From: Pseudomonas sp. R76
Lineage (GTDB): Bacteria > Pseudomonadota > Gammaproteobacteria > Pseudomonadales > Pseudomonadaceae
Length of the DNA: 64,000 nucleotides
Reading direction: 5' to 3'
Assembly: GCF_009834565.1 (NCBI RefSeq)
Contig: NZ_CP019428.1
Coordinates: forward strand, 2,728,001 to 2,792,000
The notes below the pieces were generated by a model, which searched no databases, was not told the origin of the DNA, and saw only the letters and a program-made list of their open reading frames with translations. The position numbers and the translations under genes are program-made. Below, one piece after another: positions 25,165 to 33,786 of this stretch (position 1 is the first letter of the stretch; the number at the start of each line of letters is the position of its first letter).

Positions 25165-27528
25165 TTATTGGTAGTCGGTCATGCTCAGCGGCACGGGCGG
25201 GTAATTGCGCTTCACCAGCGCCTGGGCCCACAGCTCCAGCACGGCGCGGCGGCTTTGCGGCATGTCGCGGGTAATCGGCATCGCCAGGGTGCTTTCCTCC
25301 TGGTACGCCTTGCTGATCAGCACAATCAACTGGTCGACGGCGCCCTCGATGCGCGTCAGGTTATTGAGCGGCATGTACTTGCTCATGATCGGGTACAGGT
25401 AATAGAACGGCTGCAAAATGAACGGGTAGATGAAGGTCTCCCAGATCAACTTGCCGGCGTCTGCACGCTGGTAAATCAGGTTCCAGGCGTTGACGAAGTC
25501 CTGCTGCATCTGCGGTTCCTGCGGCAGCACGCGCAGCGGTGCAATGAAGTCGGTAAAGGCCTGGTTGAGTGGGAAGCTGAACGGAATCACCGGCGCCTGC
25601 TGGCCGTCCTGCACAAAGAAACGCAAGGTCGGAAACCCCGGCGCCTGGGCAGTGACGGTCAGGTTGGCGATGCCATTGGCGTCGGTCTTGATCTGCGCCA
25701 GGCTGTAGTTCACCGGGCTGTTCAGTGGGTCTTGCAGCGTGCCTTGCATGGCAATCGGGTTGGCGAACGTGAGCGTTGGGCTCAAGGCGACAGCGGCCGG
25801 TGTCGGCAGAAATTGCTGGTAAGTCACCGGCGTCGTCTGATCGGCCGACACCGCCAGCCGGGTGGCCATGAGCTGGCGCCCGGTGCCCTCGGTGATCTGG
25901 CCAGGCACGGCCTTGGCACCGCTGAACTGCGGCAGGTTCGGGCTGTTGTTCGCCGGGTTCTGCGGGTCGTTGTAGAACAGCGTGAAGTCCGCCGCGTTGC
26001 TGAACGCCAGGTAGTAATCCGTGGTGCACAGCATGTAGGCATTGCCGTATTCGGCCACCCACAACACCGTGCCTTCCGGCGCCGGCTGGCCGTCGTATTG
26101 CACCATCACCTGCAGGGTCTTGGTGTCGCCCACGTCGATAAAGCCGGCGCTCTGCACCACTTCGGCGGTCCACAGTTGCTGGGTCGCAGCGATGATCGGC
26201 GTGGTGCCTTGCTGTTGCAGTTCCAGGGTGCCGGTTTGCAGCTGTGCCTGGGCTTGCACGGTCAGCGGCAGGTCGAGGATGCCGGCGCGTTTGTCGAACG
26301 CCAACTGTTGATAGTCCTCATACCCGAAGCTGGCCAGCGGGCTGAATTGCGTGCCCTGGCGGATACCAATCTGGTAGTCGCCGGCCTGGTATTTGGCGGC
26401 GACGGGGATGTCGGCTTTGCTATCGATGGGATAGAACGGGAAGGCGTTGCCCAGGTCCAGGGACAAGGTAGTGCCATGGGCCTGGGCCGAGATCACGCCC
26501 AGTTGCACCTGGCTGGTGGTGCCCGGTGAGGTTTTGTAGATCGGCACCTTGGCGGCCGGCACCAGGCGCCTGCCTGCCGGGGCGGTGGGGAACTCATCCT
26601 CAAACCACAGCCCCAGGCTGCCCACCGTGCGGCTGTAGGCGGGGTTGAAGAAAATATCGCCGACATTGTCCAGCGCCTGTTGATACATGGCCTGCACCTT
26701 GGCCTGGGCCGCAGGCGTAGAACTGTGGGTGTCGATAGGCGGGTAGTCGTTGAAGATGCCGTTCTTGTCGTAGCAGGTCAGGTAAGTGGTAAAGCGGAAC
26801 ATCAACCCCTTGGCGTTTTGTTGCGCCATCTGCGCCTGCAGGTTTTGCAGCAGGGCCGAATTGCCGATCACCCATTCAAGGTTTGCCTTGGGAAAACACG
26901 TCTGCCAAGTGGTGGTGACGTAGGCCAGGCCGCCGAGGTTGGCCCAATTGAAATTGAGGAAACGGTCGAGCATGCGGTGTTCGCGGTTGAGCGTCAGGCC
27001 GCATTGCGCATTGCCCAGCACCAGCTTGTCGAAGTACAGCGCGGTGAAGGTGTTCTGCCACGGGCTCACGTCGACAAAGCGCGCAGGAGAAGAGGGTGCG
27101 CCGCCGAACGGATTGCCGAGCAGTTGATAGCTCTGGTTGATCAGCGGGTCCTGGCTTACATAACCACCGTTGGGCAACTCGCCCCCGGTGATCACCGACT
27201 GGGTCTGGTTGTAGCTCACGGTGCCGCAGGCGTTGTCGCCGAACAGGTTCCATTCACCGGGAATCATCGGCGAGCTCAACTGCCCGGCGTTACCGGGCAC
27301 CTGCATCACATAGTTGGGCACGCTGGCCGGCGCCAACGGCGCAATCGTCCACGGCAGCAGGGTGCTGGCGGCATTCAACGGCGTGATGTCGAAGGCCTTC
27401 AGGAACGGCCAGTTCATCTGCATTTTCACCGCATCGTAGAGCGGGTACATGTCGTTGTTGTTGGCGGTCGGCGGGTTCCAGAACATATGGCCGCCCAGGT
27501 AGATACGCGGGAAATTCAATACGCTCAT
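25165..27528 (-). CDS. VioB N-terminal-domain-like protein (first paralogue)
   Basis: 787 residues from ATG 27528, with AAGGAG upstream. It opens MSVLNFPRIYLGGHMFW...PPTANNND, strikingly like VioB (MSILDFPRIHFRG...PTANRD, from memory). It also shares VGSLGLWFEDEFPTAPAGRRLV, GILDLPLTV and a terminal FYYLYPIMSKYMPLNNLTRI...LAMPITRDMPQSRRAVLELW with the VioB middle region. The ferritin-like C-terminal domain of VioB is missing. No signal peptide, hence cytoplasmic. Ten bases after the upstream cytochrome-like gene. I infer an aromatic imine-coupling or scaffold role; chemistry unproven. Confidence 0.72.
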   Translation of the reverse strand: MSVLNFPRIYLGGHMFWNPPTANNNDMYPLYDAVKMQMNWPFLKAFDITPLNAASTLLPWTIAPLAPASVPNYVMQVPGNAGQLSSPMIPGEWNLFGDNACGTVSYNQTQSVITGGELPNGGYVSQDPLINQSYQLLGNPFGGAPSSPARFVDVSPWQNTFTALYFDKLVLGNAQCGLTLNREHRMLDRFLNFNWANLGGLAYVTTTWQTCFPKANLEWVIGNSALLQNLQAQMAQQNAKGLMFRFTTYLTCYDKNGIFNDYPPIDTHSSTPAAQAKVQAMYQQALDNVGDIFFNPAYSRTVGSLGLWFEDEFPTAPAGRRLVPAAKVPIYKTSPGTTSQVQLGVISAQAHGTTLSLDLGNAFPFYPIDSKADIPVAAKYQAGDYQIGIRQGTQFSPLASFGYEDYQQLAFDKRAGILDLPLTVQAQAQLQTGTLELQQQGTTPIIAATQQLWTAEVVQSAGFIDVGDTKTLQVMVQYDGQPAPEGTVLWVAEYGNAYMLCTTDYYLAFSNAADFTLFYNDPQNPANNSPNLPQFSGAKAVPGQITEGTGRQLMATRLAVSADQTTPVTYQQFLPTPAAVALSPTLTFANPIAMQGTLQDPLNSPVNYSLAQIKTDANGIANLTVTAQAPGFPTLRFFVQDGQQAPVIPFSFPLNQAFTDFIAPLRVLPQEPQMQQDFVNAWNLIYQRADAGKLIWETFIYPFILQPFYYLYPIMSKYMPLNNLTRIEGAVDQLIVLISKAYQEESTLAMPITRDMPQSRRAVLELWAQALVKRNYPPVPLSMTDYQ

Positions 27529-27538
27529 GTCATGCTCC

Positions 27539-28681
27539 TTAGCGTTGCCACTGGGCGCGTTTGAGCGACCAGACAAAGTCCAGTTTGTGATACCCGACAA
27601 AGTCGGAAGCCGGCAGTGCGGCGGTGGGGTAGACGATGCCGCCCTGTTGTTTGAGGGCGAAATTGAAGTAGCCCTTGGTCGGTGAATACGCGGCGGTGCC
27701 GTGGCAGGCGAAGCACGAAGACATGTTCTGGAAGGCCGACTCCAGCTGGGAGTTGGCGAGCAGGGTGGGCGTGGTGTTGGACTGCACGCCGATCAGCTCG
27801 TACTGCGCCAGCGTCGGGTAACTCGCCTGAAAGCTGCTATTGACCGGTTGCGCCGCCGCCGTCGGCCCGGTGCTGTTGGTCATCGGCGTGGGCGGGACCG
27901 CGTTGGTCACGGTGTACTTGCTGTTGTTGCGGTTCTCAAACGTGGTCCACACCCAGTCGGGGTTGAGTTTGTTGATCACATGCAAGCCGCTCAACGCGGC
28001 ATAGCCGACCACGTACTGGTTGCCCTGCTGGTAGTAGGTCTGGGCGATGTAGTAACCATCGTTGGCCAGTTGTTGCTGATAGGTCGGGTTGTTGCCGATC
28101 CACAGCCAGGCGGCCTTCAACTCCCAGGCGCTGGAGGGGAAGTTCAAGTCGCTGGTCAACGCGGCCTGGCCATTCACGTTGTAGACCTTCTGCTGCACGA
28201 TGTAGTTGAAGGTGTCCGGCCCCATCAACAGCTGGAAACGCACGGCCTGGCCTTGCTGGGCGGGCGGCACCTGGCCGCCCATTTCCAGGATCAACCCGTC
28301 CACCTGTTGCGTGGCGTTGAGGTTGTGAAAGGTGCGATTGGCGTTCATGCCCATCGCCTGGGCTTGCGTCAGCACGGCGGCCGGCACCGGCACGCGCTGG
28401 GCGTAGGGCAGCGGTTGTGCGCCGTTGGCCAGGTAGACCTGGTCGGAAGGCTTCATGGTTTCCCAGACCAGATCGGCGCTTTGCGAGGCAGCGGGTTGGT
28501 TCAGGCAGACGAACCAGTTCCAGGCCAGGGTCTCGGGGCTCTGGGTAAAGGTGGTTCGGGTCTTGTCGATATTGCCGCCAAACTGCAGAAAATCCGTGCA
28601 GTCGAACGACGTATTGGTGCCTTGGGCATGGGCCAATCCGGCCAGTGCACTCAAGACAGTGATAGATAAGGCTCGCCGCAT
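27539..28681 (-). CDS. Exported c-type-cytochrome-like protein (paralogue 1)
   Basis: 380 residues. Signal peptide MRRALSITVLSALAGLAHA. Haem-c motif CFACH at residues 323-327. Shared blocks with paralogue 2 are WNWFVCLNQPA, LVWETMKPSDQVYL, NFPSSAWELKAAWLWIG and GLHVINKLNPDWVWTTFE. The start overlaps the eboF end by 31 bases, with AAGGAG just before the ATG, so expression is coupled to the ebo genes. Periplasmic, covalent haem expected; substrate or partner unknown. Confidence 0.76.
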   Translation of the reverse strand: MRRALSITVLSALAGLAHAQGTNTSFDCTDFLQFGGNIDKTRTTFTQSPETLAWNWFVCLNQPAASQSADLVWETMKPSDQVYLANGAQPLPYAQRVPVPAAVLTQAQAMGMNANRTFHNLNATQQVDGLILEMGGQVPPAQQGQAVRFQLLMGPDTFNYIVQQKVYNVNGQAALTSDLNFPSSAWELKAAWLWIGNNPTYQQQLANDGYYIAQTYYQQGNQYVVGYAALSGLHVINKLNPDWVWTTFENRNNSKYTVTNAVPPTPMTNSTGPTAAAQPVNSSFQASYPTLAQYELIGVQSNTTPTLLANSQLESAFQNMSSCFACHGTAAYSPTKGYFNFALKQQGGIVYPTAALPASDFVGYHKLDFVWSLKRAQWQR

Positions 28682-30096
28682 GGAAGCTCCTTGGCATTGG
28701 CCAGTTCAGCGTGTGGGCGCCCCAGGAAATGTTCCAGGAGCAGTTGTTTCACTGCCGTTGCCGCAAGCTGTTGCGGTAACGCCAGATCACAATTGGTGAT
28801 CAGCAAGGGGCCGGTCTGCACGCTGCTCGGCAGGCGGCCGTGGCTGCCGCGGACCAGCGTGGTGTCCAGCGGGATCAGGTCCATGTAGTAGCGAAAGCCG
28901 AGTTTTTTTTGCAGCAGGCGGCGCGCCACTTTCAGCGTGGGGAAGCGAATCGCCGGGTCGACAAACAGCTCGACCGGGTCGTAGCCGGGCTTGCGGTGGA
29001 TGTCCACGGTGCGCGCAAAATCCGGGGCCTTGCACGCGTCCAGCCAGTAGTAGTAATCGAACCAGTAACCCGCTGCGGCCACGGCCACCAGCTCGCCGCT
29101 GCGGGGGTGATCGAGCTGCCAGGCGCGCTGTTCATCCTTGTCCAGCACCTGCTCGATACCGGGCTGGCGTTGCAGCAAGGCCTTGACCCGAGGGATGTCC
29201 TGCGCCTGCTTCACATACACATGCGCGATTTGATGGTCTGCCACGGCAAACGCCGTACTGGCGCCGGGGTCGAGCAATTCCCAACTCAGGGACTGGCGCA
29301 CGTGCAACAGGCCTTCGGCGCGCAATACGCGGTTGATCGACACCGATTGCGTGACGGCTTCGATGCCGTATTCGGAGAGCAGCATCACCGCCGCGCCGTG
29401 CGCTTCGGCGAAGTCCAGCAGGCGCCCGACCTCGGCGTCGATGGCGCGCACTTCATCGGCAATCGACGGGTGATCCGGCCCCACACGCTGCAAGCTGTAA
29501 TCGAGATGAGGCAGGTAGATCAATTGCAGGTGCGGGCGACTGATCTGGAACTCGGCCATCGCGCACTCGACGATCCAGCGGCTCGACGCAATGCCCGCCG
29601 CCGGCCCCCAGAAACCGGGTAACGGGAACTCGCCGATTTGCGCCTCGATCTGCTCATGCAAACCGGGCGGTGACGAATACAGCCCGAACTGCTTGCGCCC
29701 ATCGGCCGGGTAGTGCGGGCGCGGGGTGATGGCGGCGTCCACGTCGGCGTACATGTTGTACCACCAGAACAACTGGCTGCAGCGAAAGCCCGGGAGCTCA
29801 CGCTTGAGCGTGTGCCAGACCTTTTCGCCCTGGATCAGCGCATTCGGTTGCAGCCAGAAGCGCACCTCGGCCTGGTCGCGAAAGTACCAGCCATTGCCGA
29901 CAATCCCGTGCTGCGACGGCGGCGCGCCGGTGAGGATCGAAGCCTGCACGGTTGAGGTCACGGCGGGGAACACCGGTTGCAGATGGGCCATCTTGGCGGT
30001 CTTGAGCAGGGCGTTGATATGCGGCGTCGCGTCACCCAACAGCGACGGCGTCAGCCCGACCACGTTGATCAGCAGCAGCGGTTGCTCAGAGGGCAT
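28651..30096 (-). CDS. eboF: EboF, alkaline-phosphatase/nucleotide-pyrophosphatase family protein
   Basis: 481 residues from ATG 30096, with AGGAGG nine bases upstream; this overlaps eboE by 11 bases. The alkaline-phosphatase-superfamily core is clear: FPAVTSTVQASILTGAPPSQHG holds the nucleophilic Thr/Ser, and the metal ligands lie in LPHLDYSLQRVGPDHP, LLSEYGIE, VADHQIAHVYV and GSHGRLP. Related proteins hydrolyse phosphodiester bonds. In ebo clusters its substrate is unknown. No signal peptide visible, so cytoplasmic. Confidence 0.88.
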   Translation of the reverse strand: MPSEQPLLLINVVGLTPSLLGDATPHINALLKTAKMAHLQPVFPAVTSTVQASILTGAPPSQHGIVGNGWYFRDQAEVRFWLQPNALIQGEKVWHTLKRELPGFRCSQLFWWYNMYADVDAAITPRPHYPADGRKQFGLYSSPPGLHEQIEAQIGEFPLPGFWGPAAGIASSRWIVECAMAEFQISRPHLQLIYLPHLDYSLQRVGPDHPSIADEVRAIDAEVGRLLDFAEAHGAAVMLLSEYGIEAVTQSVSINRVLRAEGLLHVRQSLSWELLDPGASTAFAVADHQIAHVYVKQAQDIPRVKALLQRQPGIEQVLDKDEQRAWQLDHPRSGELVAVAAAGYWFDYYYWLDACKAPDFARTVDIHRKPGYDPVELFVDPAIRFPTLKVARRLLQKKLGFRYYMDLIPLDTTLVRGSHGRLPSSVQTGPLLITNCDLALPQQLAATAVKQLLLEHFLGRPHAELANAKELPCGEPYLSLS

Positions 30097-31306
30097 CGGC
30101 GTACGCCTCCTGCGCCAGGGTGCGCAACAGGTTGCGTTGGCGCAATTGCTCCTCGACCCAACGGAATTCCGCCGCAATGCCAGCCAGCTGGGCGGGCTCG
30201 GTGGCGGGTCGCAGCTCAGCGGGCAGCACGCCCCAACTGTAGGTTTCGACTTCCAGTACCGGGCGAAAATCAGCATGCGCCGCCAGGTAATCGAACGTCT
30301 GCGCCAGGGCCACCTGGCTGCCGCTGAGTTCGGGCAGCAGCAGGTGTCCGCTGAACAGCGGGATGTGGAAATGAATGCGCAGTTCGCTGAACCCGGCGCA
30401 GGTGTGCAGGGCGGCGGGCAGGTCCGGCCAGGCGCGCAAGCGGCCCTGGGCATCCAGGGCTTTGACCTGATGCAAGTAAGTGGCTTCGGCAAAGCTGCCC
30501 AAGGTCGCGAGCACGGTTGCACGGTGCGCGTCGGCTTCAGGTGGCAGGCGGCAAATCATCGCGTTGGACAGCTGAATCTTGCCCACCGGCACCCGCGCCT
30601 GATGCAGCCTTTGCAGCGACTGGTAGCAGTCTTCGAACATCACCGCTTGGTGGCACACATCAAAACACAGCGCCAGGTAGGCATGGTTGGGGTCGATGGC
30701 TTGCCGACGCTGGAAGAACGCGATGGCCTGCTCGGTGTTTTCCAACACGCAGTCCGGCTCCATCTCCAGGCAGAACACGATCTTCTTGCCGGTTTCCCCA
30801 TGCAGGCGGGCGAGGGCGGCGGTGAGTTGGCTCAAGTGCGCATCGGCGCGCGCTTGTAACGTCTGCGTCCAGGTGGCGGCGTAGCCCAGCGGCACCGTGG
30901 AAATCACCCCTTGGCGGCAATCGGGCGGCAAGGCGTCGGCGAGGATCCGCGCCAGGTCGAGGCTGTAAGCCAGGCGTTGCGGCTCGGCCCAGTTGGGCAG
31001 GTAGACCTCGGCTTTCACCGCGCCCTGATGAAATTCGCCATAGGGAAACCCGTTCAGCGAAGTCAGGCGCAGGCCCGTTTGATTGAGCTGATCCAGAAAC
31101 TGCGCACGCGCCGAATGTTCCTGTAACTGGGCCGCCGCGTGGGCGCAAATCCACAGGCCGCTGTCCTGTTGCGGCAGCCCACGGAGGCGGCGCACGCCTT
31201 GAAAGTGCTGCTCGATGGAGGCGCTTAACCCCGCCAGGTCTCGGGTCGGGTGCACGTTGCTGCAATACCCGACCTGCGCGGCCGTCCAGCCGCTGCCGAC
31301 ACTCAT
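30086..31306 (-). CDS. eboE: EboE, xylose-isomerase-like TIM-barrel protein
   Basis: 406 residues from ATG 31306, overlapping the eboB stop (ATGA). It begins MSVGSGWTAAQVGYCSNVHP. TIM-barrel metal-site segments are visible: KIVFCLEMEPDCVLEN, LALCFDVCHQAVMFED and LRIHFHIPLFSG, each carrying Glu, Asp or His typical of AP-endonuclease-2-like sugar isomerases. It is the standard EboE of metabolite-traffic clusters. Reaction unknown. Confidence 0.88.
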   Translation of the reverse strand: MSVGSGWTAAQVGYCSNVHPTRDLAGLSASIEQHFQGVRRLRGLPQQDSGLWICAHAAAQLQEHSARAQFLDQLNQTGLRLTSLNGFPYGEFHQGAVKAEVYLPNWAEPQRLAYSLDLARILADALPPDCRQGVISTVPLGYAATWTQTLQARADAHLSQLTAALARLHGETGKKIVFCLEMEPDCVLENTEQAIAFFQRRQAIDPNHAYLALCFDVCHQAVMFEDCYQSLQRLHQARVPVGKIQLSNAMICRLPPEADAHRATVLATLGSFAEATYLHQVKALDAQGRLRAWPDLPAALHTCAGFSELRIHFHIPLFSGHLLLPELSGSQVALAQTFDYLAAHADFRPVLEVETYSWGVLPAELRPATEPAQLAGIAAEFRWVEEQLRQRNLLRTLAQEAYADAL

Positions 31307-32187
31307 TTGACCACCGGGTCCTGGCCGCGCAGGGCCGAGTTTTCCTGCCATTGCTTGCGCTGGTCGATGGGCAGCGGTGTGCTGACCAAGGCCTTGTCCA
31401 GCTGGCCGCTTTGGGCAAAAAAGTCCACCGGGTTGTGGAACAGCACCTGTTCCACCTGGGCTTCAGTGAAGCCTGCCGCCAACATCGCCTGGCCGGTCTT
31501 GGGCACTTTCAGCGGGTCGCTGATGCCCCAGTCGGCCGCGCTGTTGACCACCATTTTCTCGGTGCCGTATTCCTTGAGCAGCGCCACCATGCGCTGCTCC
31601 GACATCTTGGTGTTGGGGTAGATCGAATGCCCGCGCCAGCACTCGCTGTCGAGCACCAGCGGCAAGGTCAGTTCGTTGAGGTGGTCGATGATCACCAGGT
31701 GCTCGGTGATCCCGACTTCGCGAATCACCGCCAGGGTGCGCTTGGTGCCGCCGACCTTGTCGCGGTGCGGGGTGTGCACCAGCACCGGCAGGTTGAATTG
31801 CTTGGCCAGTTCCAGCTGCGCGGCGAGAAAACGGTCCTCTTCCGGCGTGATGTCGTCGTAGCCGATTTCGCCCACCGCGACCACGCCGTCTTTAACCAGG
31901 TAGCGCGGCAAAATCTCCAGCACTTCTTTGGCAATCGACAGGTCGTTGGCCTCCTTGGGGTTCAGGCCGATGGTGCAGAAGTGATGAATGCCAAACATGC
32001 TCGCGCGAAAGCGTTCCCAGCCCAGCAGCGTGTCGAAATAGTCGACGAAACTGCCGACGCTGGTGCGCGCCTGGCCTTGCCAGAACGCCGGTTCGATCAC
32101 CCCGGTAATGCCGGCGGCGGCCATGTTCTGGTAGTCGTCGGTGGTGCGGCTGACCATATGAATATGCGGATCGAAGTACTTGAGCAT
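31303..32187 (-). CDS. eboB: EboB, TatD-like metal-dependent hydrolase
   Basis: 294 residues, amidohydrolase fold. The metal-binding HxH is at the very N-terminus (YFDPHIHM). Later motifs include VAVGEIGYDD, LPVLVHTPHRD and VIIDHLNE, and the Asp near NSAADWG fits the last metal ligand. GAGGA lies six bases before the ATG. It is the EboB component of the cluster. Substrate not known. Confidence 0.88.
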   Translation of the reverse strand: MLKYFDPHIHMVSRTTDDYQNMAAAGITGVIEPAFWQGQARTSVGSFVDYFDTLLGWERFRASMFGIHHFCTIGLNPKEANDLSIAKEVLEILPRYLVKDGVVAVGEIGYDDITPEEDRFLAAQLELAKQFNLPVLVHTPHRDKVGGTKRTLAVIREVGITEHLVIIDHLNELTLPLVLDSECWRGHSIYPNTKMSEQRMVALLKEYGTEKMVVNSAADWGISDPLKVPKTGQAMLAAGFTEAQVEQVLFHNPVDFFAQSGQLDKALVSTPLPIDQRKQWQENSALRGQDPVVK

Positions 32188-32227
32188 GGTGAATCCTCGT
32201 CAAGGAAAAGGGCGGCGTTGGGCGGTG

Positions 32228-32911
32228 TCAGTTCAGGTAGGCGTGCCATTCCGGCGGCAGGCGCAGGCTGCGCAAGCGTTGCAGTTGCGCCGGGCTGAGC
32301 AGGTCGAAGGCGATCACTTTGGGCAGGCCGGGGGACACGGTGCGCGCGGCGGCGAGCTGTTCGTCGAGCAGGTCGAGGGCCAGCTGATTGAGCGTGACGC
32401 CGTGGCGTTGGGTGAGGCCGACCAGGCGCCCGATGTCGAGGCCCATGCCCAGCGCCTTCAACACCAACTGGTGAAACGCGCGCTCCGAGTAATGGCGTGA
32501 CGGGTAGGCGGTGTCGAGGGCCAGGGCGGCAAACACCTGCGGGTTACTGGTGCGCCCGGCCTGCAAGGCCAGCGCCACGCACAACCCGTCGCTGTCGAGC
32601 CAATCGAGGGCGCTGAGCAGAGCGGCTTTTTCCTGATCGTCACCCCACAGGAACAGCTGGTGCAGCAGCGGCAACTGCTCGGCAGCCGGGGTGTGTTCGA
32701 GTGCTTGGGCCAGCAGCAACCCACGCGCCAACGTGACGGCAGGTGCTGGCAGGTGACGTTTGCACTGGCCGCTCAACAACGCCGCCGTGGTCGCGCCGGG
32801 GTGTTGGGCAAGCTGTGCCTGCGCCTGCTGCCACCACGCCAGTTCGCTGGCATTCAGTTGCTCGGTCAGGGCTTGAAGGTGTTCGGTGAGGCCATCCTGG
32901 CGCATGTTCAT
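32228..32911 (-). CDS. eboA: EboA-domain protein
   Basis: 227 residues from ATG 32911, overlapping the eboC stop (ATGA). Almost entirely helical with Leu/Ala-rich repeats; the LALDTAYPSRHYSERAFHQ and LVLKALGMGLDIGRLVGL blocks match what I recall of EboA. No catalytic motif is obvious. A 40-base gap to eboB is one of the few spaces in the operon. Confidence 0.82.
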   Translation of the reverse strand: MNMRQDGLTEHLQALTEQLNASELAWWQQAQAQLAQHPGATTAALLSGQCKRHLPAPAVTLARGLLLAQALEHTPAAEQLPLLHQLFLWGDDQEKAALLSALDWLDSDGLCVALALQAGRTSNPQVFAALALDTAYPSRHYSERAFHQLVLKALGMGLDIGRLVGLTQRHGVTLNQLALDLLDEQLAAARTVSPGLPKVIAFDLLSPAQLQRLRSLRLPPEWHAYLN

Positions 32912-33786
32912 GTCGGCTTGATCCAACGCTGAAAGTGGGGAAGCAGGAAAAACACCAGCACACACAACAGACTGCCCAGCGGCTGGTTGGCCACCGCCAG
33001 CACCAGCGCGTCGAACAGCGGCAGGGCGGCCAGGCCTGCGCCGATAAACGCACGCACCTGGCGCTGTGGCGGGTTGGCCAGGTGTTTCCAGTAATGCCAG
33101 CCCAACCAGCCAAGCCACAGCAGCAACACCGGCCAGAACCACAGCGTGTTGGAATAGAGCGCCAGGGCCAGCGGGCTGAGCATCAGCAGCAACGGCAGGC
33201 GGCTGATCAACTGGTTGCGATGTTCCTGGCGGGCCAGGTAAGTCAGGCCGCTGATGTACACACCGAGCAATATCGCGCACAGCCAGATCGGCTCCGCTGG
33301 CACCGCCAGGCTGGCCGCCGCCGTGAGGTACAGCGCCGAGCGGCAGGCACCCATCAACCACACGCTGTGGGCGTATTTCTTGTGCAGCAAGTTGTAGCCG
33401 ACGATGCAGCCCACCAGCAGCAGCACACTGCCGAGCAGCCAATGCGGCTCGTCGATCAGGCGGCTCAGGCCCAGCACCGCAGCGGCGGCGAGTATCAGCA
33501 GCAGCGCTGTGGCCCGGCCCACCTGCTGGCGGCTGGCCAAGCCCAGGGTGATCGGGCGCGGGTTGTGGTGTTGCCGGTCCCAGTCGGCGTCGAGCCAGTC
33601 GTTCAACAGCATGCCGGCCAGGTACAGCAACGACAGCGTGATCAGCAGCAACCCCCACACCAGCGACGACGGCGGTGCCAATGCGCCGGCGCTGCTGGCG
33701 AGCAGGGCGGCAGCCAGGGTGTTGGTCCACACCGTGGGCAAGTTGGAGACGCGCCCGAGGGTCATCCAGGTTTTCATCGGGCTCAT
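32908..33786 (-). CDS. eboC: EboC, UbiA-like prenyltransferase
   Basis: 292 residues, about eight or nine membrane helices. The first Asp-rich motif of UbiA enzymes is present as LNDWLDADWDRQHHNPRP, and the second loop region lies near residues 155-170 as SGLTYLARQEH, with the Asp-rich motif weak. UbiA enzymes join an isoprenoid diphosphate to an aromatic or polar acceptor in the membrane. Overlaps eboD by 4 bases; ATG 33777 is an alternative start. Confidence 0.88.
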   Translation of the reverse strand: MSPMKTWMTLGRVSNLPTVWTNTLAAALLASSAGALAPPSSLVWGLLLITLSLLYLAGMLLNDWLDADWDRQHHNPRPITLGLASRQQVGRATALLLILAAAAVLGLSRLIDEPHWLLGSVLLLVGCIVGYNLLHKKYAHSVWLMGACRSALYLTAAASLAVPAEPIWLCAILLGVYISGLTYLARQEHRNQLISRLPLLLMLSPLALALYSNTLWFWPVLLLWLGWLGWHYWKHLANPPQRQVRAFIGAGLAALPLFDALVLAVANQPLGSLLCVLVFFLLPHFQRWIKPT

